A DNA stretch of 64,000 nucleotides from Candidatus Obscuribacter sp. (GCA_021772135.1 JADYXQ010000122.1:30445-94444); one strand, 5' to 3'; counted from the stretch's first letter, positions 10,801-20,426 are shown. Notes: generated by a model not told the origin, from the sequence alone. Numbers and translations are program-made.

Positions 10801-11997
10801 AGTTGCTGTTTTGATTACGTGAATCAGTTGCTCGGCTGGTTTAGCATTTTGTTTGAAGCCGGTTATATCAATGTGTTTAGTCAGGCTGGCGAGATCTGTC
10901 AGCTGGCTTTTGGCCGTGAGATTGTAGCTGGCTTTCTTTTCTTTCCAGTCGCGCAATTCACCGTTCGATTTGATTTTTAGTGGACCCAGGCTCAAATCAA
11001 GATCTTTCCAGCCAATCAGGCCATCTGTCAGCTGCACGCTGCCTGCGGTACTTATACCTTTGGTGTGCAGTTTGCCCATGTCTTTTGAGGCTACGACAAA
11101 ATCGTTGATTTGAGTTTTCATGTCGGCAGCAAAACCATTGGCCAAACTGCCCACAACATCGGCATTAAAATTGAGCATGCCCTGTACCGAAAGATTTTGA
11201 CCACGGGGATCAAGTGTGTCTTTCAGTCTTTGGTTATCGGCCACAACGGCCAGAAAACGTCGCAGGTCGTTGGCTTGAATATTGGTAGCGTTAATTTTGA
11301 CCGTGTAATTGGTGTGCTCGAAACTTTTGTCGGTGGCGCGCCCGATTCCGTCTACGCGGACGAATCCGGGAATTTTTTCTTTATTGACCGTGTCGGTATT
11401 AAAAGAGAGAAACAGTGGGCTGTTTAAGCCGCGGGAAGGCCAGTTGAGTTTGAGGTCGACATTATTCAGAGTAAGAGATTCGGTGGCAATGGCCAGTTTA
11501 CTGCGGTCAGTTAAATGCACTGTGCCCGAGTCGATTTCGATAAAATGCACATCAATATTAGGTTGAAGCAAATCTTCGAAATTCCAGGCCCCGGGTTTTA
11601 ATTTCACCGCCCAGATTTCAGGGTGATCGATTTGCAGAAACTTGACAATCAATTTTCCTGATAAGAGTGGCGTGAAGGCCACACCGATATTGCTCGACTT
11701 GGCCAGAATGAAAGGATCGCCGTCAAGCTCATCGACTTTGAGCGAGCGAGTCAGCACGGTGATGCCGTTTAAACCAAAATGCCATCTCAGGTGACCGAGT
11801 TTTATCGAGCGGTGCAAATTCTCGCCGATAGCCGCTTCTAATTTTGGTTTCATCCAGTCGATATTGATCATCAAGGCCAGGACAATAAGCACGGCAATGG
11901 AGAAAATCCAACCCATAAGAAAGCGCACAATCAACCAACGAGGGCGCATCAGTGCCTCTTTGTTGATTTTTTCTTCTGATTGCCGCGTCTCGATCAA
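7840..11997 (-). CDS. AsmA/TamB-like inter-membrane protein (DUF3971/AsmA-like C-terminus), 1385 aa
   Basis: N-terminal TM anchor, long beta-rich body, C-terminal LTGAMDGELHLTASGGG...IKEIRFSGDDLRMWGAGNANLAANTIDVEIAGTIP. Confidence 0.78.
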   Translation of the reverse strand: MIETRQSEEKINKEALMRPRWLIVRFLMGWIFSIAVLIVLALMINIDWMKPKLEAAIGENLHRSIKLGHLRWHFGLNGITVLTRSLKVDELDGDPFILAKSSNIGVAFTPLLSGKLIVKFLQIDHPEIWAVKLKPGAWNFEDLLQPNIDVHFIEIDSGTVHLTDRSKLAIATESLTLNNVDLKLNWPSRGLNSPLFLSFNTDTVNKEKIPGFVRVDGIGRATDKSFEHTNYTVKINATNIQANDLRRFLAVVADNQRLKDTLDPRGQNLSVQGMLNFNADVVGSLANGFAADMKTQINDFVVASKDMGKLHTKGISTAGSVQLTDGLIGWKDLDLSLGPLKIKSNGELRDWKEKKASYNLTAKSQLTDLASLTKHIDITGFKQNAKPAEQLIHVIKTATLSGKAFFDLKLTGTESQSKLLSKLRAEGLPVQELVHELAPGYAPYLAIAGIGPHSVVTGVFEALPGRRLLIKDGQITVPGSVIKLSGEVDLLKDSYNLTFDADKLSLKKAWAAALNDPKARKQIAMRIRRTNLSTLFVDGLVRASGNVRGNKRSNEANIVAHLSNGGFATADHTLNANAISGEALINGTTLKFKDVQGRVGSLGRFTLTGGAVRLFNPGTTIDLALRGTNVNFENLSTIMNLFELKFPAITDQHLTGQVRELVIKLTGQPKGPQVYMSASPADVAYRPPGLTRPIRAVSGNILYEHDNVTLTDVGILSRGMRLTTSVRIEALSTVAALKRVHVKSDGIDIGDIDYYLSSPVLPTPLRLAYKNLLNTYKIKNLHGKIYGDVVVMPKGKKDFNLEGVLGCYSVGATVSSLEVPLERIAGILAASGDELLIQDMSGYARSTHFDLDGYVKNYKSDHPSWKTELRSTIATQEFLDLVPALTSSMMNGQLKIQSAGPLQLRAQIEGNPKTNEVIFSAHADADDHLKLSIPILTVNQPAGEELNLDGSISVTKDGMELHSTNLLLGEAAIKAQGNWNWSSPDQPVVLTVLSPNPVPVKILVGLIDPSLETKSLSGTLDGFITLEGPVRHPKLSGKISLDRISIPDFNLFGMSGTISADNTNSTKNDPYAVSVAHIDINHLRLQKLSVNDLGGLLQIESQESKDGKAMAPRLAMKEGTARVAGGLLKMDGYLDLEKRLTVFNAQMTQVHMEEVSDRLLGTPGELTGAMDGELHLTASGGGTPKEFIKNLEGTGAFTIKDGIVARFGQLQTKLTQANLLQQGILGFNFNNLMQSVVPVRTGEFNELNGRYSIYQGMLNIKEIRFSGDDLRMWGAGNANLAANTIDVEIAGTIPRVTKSRLGGVMGDLSRRVTISKLLNAVTFGRLENLPSLPLLGDIASDKPRTFSFTTASNMSDAKQITKSIEKTFKWLPNKQAASAHPVPGL

Positions 11998-12041
11998 CTA
12001 TGCCTGCTTTTGCTCAAATTTCTTTCGTCATCTCTTGATAG

Positions 12042-12656
12042 ATGCTAACTGCCAGATGTTGCCGTAAGCTGTCTAAGATCACGGTGTTTGGCTTTGGCCA
12101 GATTAACTTAGTGGAATGGAAACGACGAGGACCGCTAGTGTCGGGAACGAGAACGAGAACGGGAGCAGAACGCATATATTCCAAACAGTGCAGCTTAAGG
12201 CTTGCCTTGCCTATTCTACTGGTCTGCATCACCTATTTTCATGGACTGGCTCCAGTCTCTGCAAGTTCCCCGGATCAGCAGGGTAGTCAAGAGGAGAGGG
12301 TGTTGAATCTGGCCTTGAAAAAGCTCAAGGGGCGAGACATCGAAGGGGCGATTAGCGCCCTGGAAACTTTAAACAGACTTTTTCCCGATAATGAAGATTA
12401 TGCACTGCTCTATCGCATGGCCTTAAAAAGACAAGAAGCGCAACAATGGTACCGCTATCAAGATTGGGCTGAGCAGAAAAATAAAGCAGATGCCGGCGGT
12501 AAAGCATTTACTCAGCTTTCACAAACTTTAAAGAAAGAGAGCAGAGAGCCCGGGCGCGTCAATGAATTGAAACGGGCCACCTGGTTAATTTTAGCGACGG
12601 GCAAATATCCGGCACCAGAACGCAAAGTACAAGTTGAATTAATTAGAGATGAATGA
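12042..12656 (+). CDS. Small exported protein with TPR-like helices; true start probably downstream of 12042
   Basis: Signal-like LALPILLVCITYFHGLAPVSA followed by LNLALKKLKGRDIEGAISALETLNRLFPDNEDYALLYRMALKRQ. Confidence 0.6.
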   Translation: MLTARCCRKLSKITVFGFGQINLVEWKRRGPLVSGTRTRTGAERIYSKQCSLRLALPILLVCITYFHGLAPVSASSPDQQGSQEERVLNLALKKLKGRDIEGAISALETLNRLFPDNEDYALLYRMALKRQEAQQWYRYQDWAEQKNKADAGGKAFTQLSQTLKKESREPGRVNELKRATWLILATGKYPAPERKVQVELIRDE

Positions 12657-12660
12657 TTAG

Positions 12661-14058
12661 GTGGAAAGGAAAACCAGTTTAAAAACTCGCTTTATTCTTT
12701 TAATTTGTTTACCGCTGGCTATTCAGGCCCTTTCAGTAGCAATCGTGCTCGGCTGCCTGTCTCAAGTGGAAAATTTGGAAGTAATTCAGTTTGCTAAAAG
12801 CACAATGCCCCTGGTTGTCTGCGGCGCTCTTTTGCTCAATGCGGCAATGGTGGCAGTTTTAGGCCTGCAGCTATTCAAAACAATTAGCGATCGTTTTATG
12901 GTTTTGACTGACAACGTCGCTAGATTTCGCCTTCAGGAAAAATTGCATTATCTGCAAGAAGGTGATGACGAGCTGGCTGCTCTCGATCAATCATTTCATG
13001 AAATGGCTGCTGCCCTGGGGGAGTCCATTGCCAGAGAAAGAGACCTGATTGAAAGTGCCGCCACGATTATTTGCGCCATCGATGGTGAGTTTGTTATTCA
13101 GACAATTAATCCGGCGGGCGAAAAATTGCTTGGTTTTAAATCTCAACAACTGATGGGTAATTCGGTTTTAAATCTACTGGGCGCGCCAGAGCAAGAGTTG
13201 CTTCTGGAAACACTCTATCAAGTGCGTTATTCAGCTTCAGAATCGGTACTCGAGCTGCAGATGAAAACTGCCGGCAGCTCCTTTATCGATAGCTTCTGGA
13301 TGATCAAATGGTCGAAAGAGAGCACCTGGATCTGTTTGATTCAAGATATATCTGAACGCAAACTGGCGGAAAATATGCGTCAGCAAATCGTCAACATGGT
13401 CAGCCACGACATTCGTTCTCCACTTTCCACCATTAATTTGATTTTTGCCTCACTGCAAACCGGCGGCTATGGCCAGCTGAGCGAGAAAGCGATAGAACTT
13501 ACTCAGAGCGGTGAGCGCGCTTGCGCCAAACTTTTAACTTTGACAGGTGACCTGCTCGCTTTAGACAAAATGGAATCGGGCATGTTATCGCTCGATTATG
13601 CCGAAGTCGACCTCGACGAGCTTTTCGCCGGCGTAGTGAGCATGATGAGTGCCGTGGCCGAAAAAGAAAAAGTGGTGCTCAAGCACCAGAAATGCTCATT
13701 GATTTTAATCGCTGATCGCGAACGCCTCGGTCAGATTTTTATTAATTTACTGGCCAATGCCATCAAATTTTCCCACCCTGGCGGCTCGGTTTATTTGCAC
13801 GCCACTCTGGTGCAGGCCAATATTGAAATTGTAGTCAAAGACCATGGAATAGGCATTGAAGCTCACAATCTTCCTTTTATATTTGATCGTTATCGCCAGG
13901 TGCGCTCCGAAGAAACGAAGAAAAAAGGTGGCAGTGGTTTGGGTCTGGCCATTGCTAAAGCCCTGACCGAATTGCATGGCGGCACCATTAATTGCACAAG
14001 CGAATTTGGCCAGGGCACTTGCTTCTATGTTTCTTTACCGCAAAATCACATTGTCTAA
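12661..14058 (+). CDS. Membrane sensor histidine kinase with PAS domain
   Basis: Two TM segments, PAS, VSHDIRSPLSTINL H-box, LANAIKFS N-box, KDHGIGI and GGSGLGLAIAKALTELHGG G-boxes. Confidence 0.92.
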   Translation: MERKTSLKTRFILLICLPLAIQALSVAIVLGCLSQVENLEVIQFAKSTMPLVVCGALLLNAAMVAVLGLQLFKTISDRFMVLTDNVARFRLQEKLHYLQEGDDELAALDQSFHEMAAALGESIARERDLIESAATIICAIDGEFVIQTINPAGEKLLGFKSQQLMGNSVLNLLGAPEQELLLETLYQVRYSASESVLELQMKTAGSSFIDSFWMIKWSKESTWICLIQDISERKLAENMRQQIVNMVSHDIRSPLSTINLIFASLQTGGYGQLSEKAIELTQSGERACAKLLTLTGDLLALDKMESGMLSLDYAEVDLDELFAGVVSMMSAVAEKEKVVLKHQKCSLILIADRERLGQIFINLLANAIKFSHPGGSVYLHATLVQANIEIVVKDHGIGIEAHNLPFIFDRYRQVRSEETKKKGGSGLGLAIAKALTELHGGTINCTSEFGQGTCFYVSLPQNHIV

Positions 14059-14067
14059 GAGCTCAAC

Positions 14068-15408
14068 TTAACTCAAGTGATTTTCGTAAGCATAACGCAC
14101 CAGAGCCGCCCGGGTGCTCAGGTTTAACTTCTTGCGCAGACGCGAGACGTGCACTTCTGTAGTGCCTTCGGTAATGTGCAATTCTTCGGCGATCTCTTTA
14201 TTGGATAGACCCAGCGCCACCTGTTTCAATACTTCAATTTCTCGGGTACTGAGTTTGATGCGCACTTTCTCGCGGCTTTCAGTGCGCTCGGTCAACTCTT
14301 TGGTGCTGTGCACCACCTGAGTAAGTTGGCTGCATAAATCGGTCAATTTGCTGATAGAAGTGCTCTGGGCCTCGACGATTTGATAAAGTTTGGCCTGGCT
14401 GAGGGCAATAGATAACTGATTGGCAATGCGCGAAAGTAAAGTAATATCGCGCACTGTCCACATGCGCGCATCATGTTTGGTGCCTACATGAGCGTCAAGG
14501 TGAAGCAGACCCATGAGCCGGCCGCGGTAAACTAGAGGCACCATCACCATTGATGAAATTTTATAGTTGATGAGCTCCAGGCGCACATCTTTGGCAAAAG
14601 CAAAAGTATCGTCTTGCATCACCATCAGCGGACGGCGCTCACCTACATCTAAAAGCAAATCATGATATTTAGAAAAGAGACTGCTCTTGTCTGAAATAGG
14701 TGCAAGGCTGTCGCTGGTCATTTGTCTGACGATGCGCATAGTATTATCAGGATCGCCTATCAAACAAATGAGAGCGCGTGAAGCTTCAAACTCGGTCAGC
14801 AAGCTTTGAGTTGCCCGCTCAAGAATGTCGGCTTGATCGAGCGAACCGTGAATATTGACCACAAAGCGGTTGAAGAGCGCTTCGTCACGTGACGATTTTT
14901 CCACCCGGTCGTACATTTCTTTGAGATTTTCAATAATGATGGCGCGCTGCAAATTGGTGGTGATCATGCGCGGTAAAAACTTTTGATACTCGCCAATCTT
15001 CGGCAAATAATCACTGGCCCCGGCAGTCAATAATTTAAGCGCGAGCTCTGGCGAATCTACACTGGTAATGACGATAATCGGTGAATTAGGCGCTTCGACC
15101 ACCAGCTTAGCCACCAGGTCAACGCCGCTGCTGTCCGGCAGATCGTTATCCACCACAAGCACGTCATAAGGAACGGTTTTGATGCGAGCCAGAGCTTCTT
15201 TGGCCGAGCCGGCCGTGTCGACATCATATAAAGGAGATTGAGAGACGATAGCCTTTTTAATCAGCTGCATCTCTTTTTCTACAGTTTCGATTAAGAGCAC
15301 TCGGCGCTCGCGATGAATATGCTGAGCCAGCTCGACGGCAGCTTCCTCAGTGTCGCCTGAGGGCCTGAGGTCAGAAGTATTGATACTGGGGGCTGAATGC
15401 TCGTCCAC
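14068..15408 (-). CDS. Response regulator: receiver - GAF - LuxR-type HTH
   Basis: VLVVDNDLPDSSGVDLV receiver; GAF-like centre; LSTREIEVLKQVALGLSNKEIAEELHITEGTTEVHVSRLRKKLNLSTRAALV. Confidence 0.9.
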   Translation of the reverse strand: MDEHSAPSINTSDLRPSGDTEEAAVELAQHIHRERRVLLIETVEKEMQLIKKAIVSQSPLYDVDTAGSAKEALARIKTVPYDVLVVDNDLPDSSGVDLVAKLVVEAPNSPIIVITSVDSPELALKLLTAGASDYLPKIGEYQKFLPRMITTNLQRAIIIENLKEMYDRVEKSSRDEALFNRFVVNIHGSLDQADILERATQSLLTEFEASRALICLIGDPDNTMRIVRQMTSDSLAPISDKSSLFSKYHDLLLDVGERRPLMVMQDDTFAFAKDVRLELINYKISSMVMVPLVYRGRLMGLLHLDAHVGTKHDARMWTVRDITLLSRIANQLSIALSQAKLYQIVEAQSTSISKLTDLCSQLTQVVHSTKELTERTESREKVRIKLSTREIEVLKQVALGLSNKEIAEELHITEGTTEVHVSRLRKKLNLSTRAALVRYAYENHLS

Positions 15409-15482
15409 GATGCTAATCCACTTTTTCGGCGCTGTTTAATCAAGCTAACATAAGAAACCCTATACGCTTTTATTGTCCCACC

Positions 15483-15498
15483 TATAGGGTGCCCTATA
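15483..15498. promoter_or_regulatory. Palindrome TATAGGG-TG-CCCTATA upstream of the response regulator
   Basis: Perfect 7-bp arms; extra CCCTATA at 15458-15464. Confidence 0.45.
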
Positions 15499-15717
15499 CA
15501 GCAGACTGGTATAACTGCATTATGAGGTTCGGAACCGATTTGTAAAACGCTCAAATTGAAATTGAAATTGAAAATTAAAATTGATTTGAAGCCCGAACCC
15601 TGACCGATCCTTGTGAATGCCTTTTAGATCTATTTGATTGATCCTGACCCTCACTAAGCCCCCCAGCCCAAGCACTGTTAGGTTTCAAGCAAGAGCTATT
15701 CACAAGGTACAAAAACT

Positions 15718-15755
15718 AAAGAGCAGCAGGTTTCCCTCCACCGCTGCTCTTTTGT
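15718..15755. terminator. Intrinsic terminator-like hairpin, possibly bidirectional
   Basis: aaagagcagc ... gctgctcttttgttt. Confidence 0.7.
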
Positions 15756-15771
15756 TTAGATATGCTCAAAT

Positions 15772-16062
15772 TTATTGGCCCTGGCCGCTCATTTTCACTG
15801 GCTGCCGGCCGCTTTGAATGTAAACAGCGCGCAACTGGCGGTGGGCGATTTTACTGTCGTTATTGGCCAGATCGCCAAGATCGGCCGTATAAGGCATGGC
15901 TTGCGGGTTGAAATCGATGCGCACGGGCTTTTCACCACTGGCATCGAAAAAATCGCCGCTCAATTCATAGTCGCCATCGGCATGTGCTTTTACTTGCGGA
16001 TTGACGAAATAACCCACATGTTTGCCCGCTGGGGTGTAAACACTGACCTTTACATCAGCCAT
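15772..16062 (-). CDS. Hypothetical protein
   Basis: 96-aa ORF MADVKVSVYTPAGKHVGYFVNPQVKAHADGDYELSG; isolated, with purine-rich upstream region. Confidence 0.6.
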   Translation of the reverse strand: MADVKVSVYTPAGKHVGYFVNPQVKAHADGDYELSGDFFDASGEKPVRIDFNPQAMPYTADLGDLANNDSKIAHRQLRAVYIQSGRQPVKMSGQGQ

Positions 16063-16343
16063 GAATGAATGCTCCTCTTCTGAACTTACAGAGTGAAGTG
16101 TATTTGATCTCTTACATATAGAAGGCGGTGTAACGTTTATTGCATAGATTATTCAAACAGAAGCGGCGGGTGGCAGTCGTGTCAAGTAGCGATTATTGCA
16201 AGACTGTACTGAGATCTTCGCCAAATATGAGAAAAAACTCGGCTGATTGTGAAGAAATCAAGCAGGCTAAGACCCGCAGGTGGTAAGCCGCGGGCTTCGT
16301 ATATGCTAGTATCTACCTTCAACTTAAATGGAAAAAGATGTAA

Positions 16344-16613
16344 ATGCCACTTTTAGCTGATCGTAAGCAAGAGCTGATTCAAGGTAACCAGACGCACGGA
16401 AAAGACACCGGCTCGCCGGAAGTGCAGGTAGCCATGCTCACAGACAGAATCACCCAATTAACTGACCACCTGAGAACGCACTCGAAAGATTTTCACAGCA
16501 GACGCGGGCTCTTGATGATGGTTGGTAAACGTCGTCGTCTCCTTCAATATTTGATGAAGGAAGACAATGAGCGCTATCGCAAGCTCATTGAAAAGCTCGG
16601 ACTACGACGCTAG
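16344..16613 (+). CDS. rpsO: 30S ribosomal protein S15
   Basis: [53 protein letters not shown]. Confidence 0.97.
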   Translation: MPLLADRKQELIQGNQTHGKDTGSPEVQVAMLTDRITQLTDHLRTHSKDFHSRRGLLMMVGKRRRLLQYLMKEDNERYRKLIEKLGLRR

Positions 16614-16628
16614 TTAACTTGTTATTTG

Positions 16629-16656
16629 AAGGCGGGCCTTTGGCTCGCCTTTTTTG
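16629..16656 (+). terminator. Terminator/attenuator hairpin between rpsO and pnp
   Basis: aaggcgggcctttggctcgccttttttgttttt. Confidence 0.75.
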
Positions 16657-16745
16657 TTTTTGGCAAGTTCGGGCAAGCTTTGTGCGCGTTGCATCAAAGC
16701 CTGGTTTCCCTTTAAAAGAAGTACAAAGAAGAAGAGGATGAAGAA

Positions 16746-18899
16746 TTGCAAGTAGAAGAACGTTCCAGCACTCAACACAAAGCCGAAATTGTCATTGACG
16801 GTAAAACAATCACTGTCAAAGCCGGTCGCATGGCCAAACAAGCCGGTGGTGCCGTAGAAGTTTATTGCGGCGAGACCATGGTGCTGGTCACCTGTACAGA
16901 GAGCAAAAAAGTTAGAGACGGAATTGATTACTTCCCTCTGCTTGTTGACTACGAAGAGAAACTTTATTCGGTAGGCCGCATTCCTGGATCTTTTGGTCGT
17001 CGCGAAGGAAAAGCGCCTGACAAGTGTATTCTCACCAGCCGTTTGATTGATAGACCAGTACGCCCACTGTTTCAAGAAGGCTATCGCAATGACGTACAAA
17101 TAGTGGCTACCACTATGAGTGCCGATATGGAAAACCCACCGGAAACTCTAGCCATGTTGGGAGCAAGCTTTGCTCTAGAACTGGCCGGACTGCCATTCAA
17201 CGGACCGATTGGCGCTGTGCGCGTAGGCCGCGTTGACGGCAAATTTGTGGGTAACCCCACATACGACCAGTTAGATAATTCCGATATGGATTTGATCGTA
17301 GCCGGCACTGAATCATCAATCATGATGGTGGAAGCCGGTTGTGATTTCGTCACTGAAAAAGACATCCTGAGCGCCATTGACTATGCGCACCAGATCATCA
17401 AGAAACAAGTTGAATCCCAACGTGACTTCGTCAAAGCATTCGGCCGCACAGTAAAAGAATTCGACGCACCACCTTCACTTGATTCATTGAAAGAAATTGT
17501 GCAGTCGAAAACTACTGAAGCTTTGAAAGCTTCTATGGATTCGGTTACCGACAAGAAAGTTCGCCAGGGCTTTATCGATCAAGCTATCAAAGCGATCACT
17601 GACACCATCGCCGAATTGGCTGATGATCATGAATTGAAAAAAGTATCCGGCAGCAAAATTGCTGAGTATTTAGAAAATTATGAAGCTGAATTGATGCGGG
17701 CTAAAGTGCTCGATACAGGCGTTCGCGCCGACGGTCGACGCTGCGACGAAGTTAGACCGATAACGGTTGAGTGTGGAATTCTACCCCGCACACACGGCAC
17801 CGGCCTATTTACAAGAGGCACTACCCAGGTACTTTCCGTGGCCACATTGGGTATCGGCTCAGACGCTCAAAGATTAGATTCAGTCGATCCGCAAACTGAA
17901 AAACGCTACATGCACCATTACAACTTCCCTGGTTTCTCAGTGGGCGAAGTTAAACCAATGCGCGGCCCAGGCCGTCGTGAAATCGGTCACGGTGCGCTGG
18001 CTGAGCGCGCGATCATGCCTGCTCTGCCCAGTCAGGACGAATTCCCTTATGTGATTCGTGTAGTTTCTGAAGTGTTGGAATCAAACGGTTCTACTTCTAT
18101 GGCTTCAACTTGTGGTTCATCGCTCTCGCTGATGGACGCCGGTGTACCTCTCAAAGCCACTATCGGCGGCATTGCCATGGGTCTGATTCTTGAAGGCGAA
18201 CGTTTCGCCGTTCTCACTGACATTCAAGGACTGGAAGATTTCCTCGGCGACATGGACTTCAAAGTGACCGGTTCCAGAGACGGTATCACCGCTTTGCAAA
18301 TGGACATCAAGATTGAAGGCATCTCGCTGGAAGTCATGCGTATCGCTCTTGACCAGGCTAAGAAAGGCCGCGTGCATATTATCGAGAAAATGGAAGCGGT
18401 ATTGCCTGCTCCTCGTGAAGAGATGTCTCCATGGGCTCCTCGCATCATCACAATCCATATCAATCAAGAAGATATCGGTACGGTAATCGGACCTGGCGGA
18501 AAAATGATTCGCCGTATTATTGAAGAAACCGGCGCCACTATCGACATCGAAGATGACGGCACCGTGCGCATCGGCTCAGTTGATCAAGAAGGCGGCAAAG
18601 CTGCTCGCGACTGGATTCAAAACCTGGTAAAGCGCATTGAAGTAGGCGTTGTCTACAACGGTCGCGTCACCCGCATTATTCCAGTTGGCTGTTTTGTTGA
18701 AGTACTGCCGGGCAAAGAAGGCCTGGTTCATATTTCACAACTGGAAAACAGACGAGTGGAAAAAGTCGAAGACGTCGTGGCTGTTGGCCAGAAAGTAGTG
18801 GTCAAGGTCAAAGAAATCGACGAGCGCAATCGCGTCAACTTGACCATGAAAGGCGTCAGCGACGAAGAGAAACAACAGCTTGAGCAACAAAGTTCTTAA
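16746..18899 (+). CDS. pnp: Polyribonucleotide nucleotidyltransferase (TTG start)
   Basis: Two RNase PH cores, KH (GTVIGPGGKMIRRIIEETGA) and S1 (GVVYNGRVTRIIPVGCFVEVLPGKEGLVHIS). Confidence 0.97.
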   Translation: MQVEERSSTQHKAEIVIDGKTITVKAGRMAKQAGGAVEVYCGETMVLVTCTESKKVRDGIDYFPLLVDYEEKLYSVGRIPGSFGRREGKAPDKCILTSRLIDRPVRPLFQEGYRNDVQIVATTMSADMENPPETLAMLGASFALELAGLPFNGPIGAVRVGRVDGKFVGNPTYDQLDNSDMDLIVAGTESSIMMVEAGCDFVTEKDILSAIDYAHQIIKKQVESQRDFVKAFGRTVKEFDAPPSLDSLKEIVQSKTTEALKASMDSVTDKKVRQGFIDQAIKAITDTIAELADDHELKKVSGSKIAEYLENYEAELMRAKVLDTGVRADGRRCDEVRPITVECGILPRTHGTGLFTRGTTQVLSVATLGIGSDAQRLDSVDPQTEKRYMHHYNFPGFSVGEVKPMRGPGRREIGHGALAERAIMPALPSQDEFPYVIRVVSEVLESNGSTSMASTCGSSLSLMDAGVPLKATIGGIAMGLILEGERFAVLTDIQGLEDFLGDMDFKVTGSRDGITALQMDIKIEGISLEVMRIALDQAKKGRVHIIEKMEAVLPAPREEMSPWAPRIITIHINQEDIGTVIGPGGKMIRRIIEETGATIDIEDDGTVRIGSVDQEGGKAARDWIQNLVKRIEVGVVYNGRVTRIIPVGCFVEVLPGKEGLVHISQLENRRVEKVEDVVAVGQKVVVKVKEIDERNRVNLTMKGVSDEEKQQLEQQSS

Positions 18900-19728
18900 T
18901 TTAAGGGCGATTGCGGTGGCCGGCCTGCTTCTTATCAGTCAGGCCGGCTGCATCTGTTTTGAAATAACGAGTACGGCTGCTTTTGCCCGTGGTCACAGTT
19001 CAAGCACTCATAAAACTGTTAAGGCGCGCTCGCACAAAAGTCCAAAGACTAAAAAAAGCGCGGGGCGCAGAAGCAGCCGCTCTACGAGAACTTCTCGAGT
19101 GACGCACCATCGCGCTGGCCGTGGTCGAGCTACACATAGAGCCGTTCATCACGCGCATACAAGCCAAAGGTGGCAAACAAAATTTGTTGCACCGCCCGAC
19201 CTAGGCGGGCCGGTAGACTTCGGCATTGCGCCAAGAGCCCGCAACTCTTCTCTACTCACCCAGGCATATTTCCTTTATGACCAGGGCGTTAATGAAAAAT
19301 TGCGCGGCAATTATGGCGCGGCTACTGACAAGCTTGCCCAATCGGTCAGCTTGATTGATCAAGCCCGCAGCAATCAGCATAACGGCGTGCCCAGCACCCT
19401 CGAGGCCATGGTTTTCTATGAGCTCGGTGAGGCGGCCGAGGCCGACGGCGATTTCATCCTTGCTCGCGACTCTTACGCCCATTGTCTGCGGGCAAAGGCT
19501 AACTTCGTTGAGGCCTATCTGCACATCGTTAATTTGCTGGCCAGCCAGGGCCAGTTGCCTCTAGCGGCCAACTGGTTGAAAGAAGGCCTGCAAGAGTGTC
19601 CACACGATGCCAGAATCAACGAACTGTCCACTCAACTATCGACCTATATTGGCGCTACCGGGACCGATTTGGTTACCCCGGTTAAAAGCCCGCAAGGCCC
19701 ACTGGAGCCGGAAAAGTCTGAAGATTGA
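18880..19728 (+). CDS. Basic, exported TPR-like hypothetical protein; overlaps pnp 3' end
   Basis: Signal-like N-terminus, K/R/S/H-rich segment, TPR-like C-terminal half. Confidence 0.65.
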   Translation: MSNKVLNLRAIAVAGLLLISQAGCICFEITSTAAFARGHSSSTHKTVKARSHKSPKTKKSAGRRSSRSTRTSRVTHHRAGRGRATHRAVHHAHTSQRWQTKFVAPPDLGGPVDFGIAPRARNSSLLTQAYFLYDQGVNEKLRGNYGAATDKLAQSVSLIDQARSNQHNGVPSTLEAMVFYELGEAAEADGDFILARDSYAHCLRAKANFVEAYLHIVNLLASQGQLPLAANWLKEGLQECPHDARINELSTQLSTYIGATGTDLVTPVKSPQGPLEPEKSED

Positions 19729-19750
19729 GGGTTTGATTTGGGCTTGATTT

Positions 19751-19784
19751 AAAAGCTTGAGCGATGTCGCTCGAGCTTTTTTTT
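19751..19784 (+). terminator. Intrinsic terminator
   Basis: aaaagcttgagcgatgtcgctcgagcttttttttt. Confidence 0.85.
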
Positions 19785-19812
19785 ACCCGTTTGCCGCCGG
19801 TCCATTTTTGCA

Positions 19813-19842
19813 AAGAAAAAGGGGAAGTTTGACCTTCCCCTT
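19813..19842 (-). terminator. Intrinsic terminator downstream of the HU gene (minus strand)
   Basis: Minus strand aaggggaaggtcaaacttccccttttttc. Confidence 0.75.
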
Positions 19843-19895
19843 AATACTTTTTTGTAAGCCCTTTGGGGCAAACCACTTCAGAGAGCGGCCGTAGA

Positions 19896-20177
19896 CTATT
19901 TTTTGTCGACGGTGTCTTTGAATTCTTTACCAGGTTGGAAAGCAGGAACCTTTTTAGCAGGCACCTTGATTTTCTCACCAGGTTTTTGTGGATTGTTTGT
20001 TTCGCGAGCTTGTCTGTCACGGCGCAAGAATGTTCCGAAACCTACCAAGGTGACGCGATCACCTTTGGCTACTACTTCGGTCACGCAATCGGTGAAAGCG
20101 GCAAGCATTTCTTCGACGGACTTCTTGGTTGTGTTAGTACGAGCAGCAATTTCGGCAGCCAGTTCTGCTTTGTTCAC
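19896..20177 (-). CDS. hup: HU-family DNA-binding protein
   Basis: MNKAELAAEIAARTNTTKKSVEEMLAAFTDCVTEVVAKGDRVTLVGFGTFLRRDRQARETNNPQKPGEKIKVPAKKVPAFQPGKEFKD. Confidence 0.96.
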   Translation of the reverse strand: MNKAELAAEIAARTNTTKKSVEEMLAAFTDCVTEVVAKGDRVTLVGFGTFLRRDRQARETNNPQKPGEKIKVPAKKVPAFQPGKEFKDTVDKK

Positions 20178-20426
20178 AGAGATTCCTCCTAGTATCCGGT
20201 CCTAAATCAAAAGTACAACATAAAGTGTATTCTCGGCGGTCTAATAACCACTTGAGCGACAAAGATACAGCACCTGTAAGGCTGACACAAGAGACTTGGC
20301 ATAAATTGTCGCTCTTGATAAGCATTTGCCGTCATAATTGGTAAGAGATGGCTTGCCAGGCGGTTTTTACTAAGTGGCTGAAGCGATCGCTATGTAGTCG
20401 GTGTCAAGCCAATTACAACTAAAATA

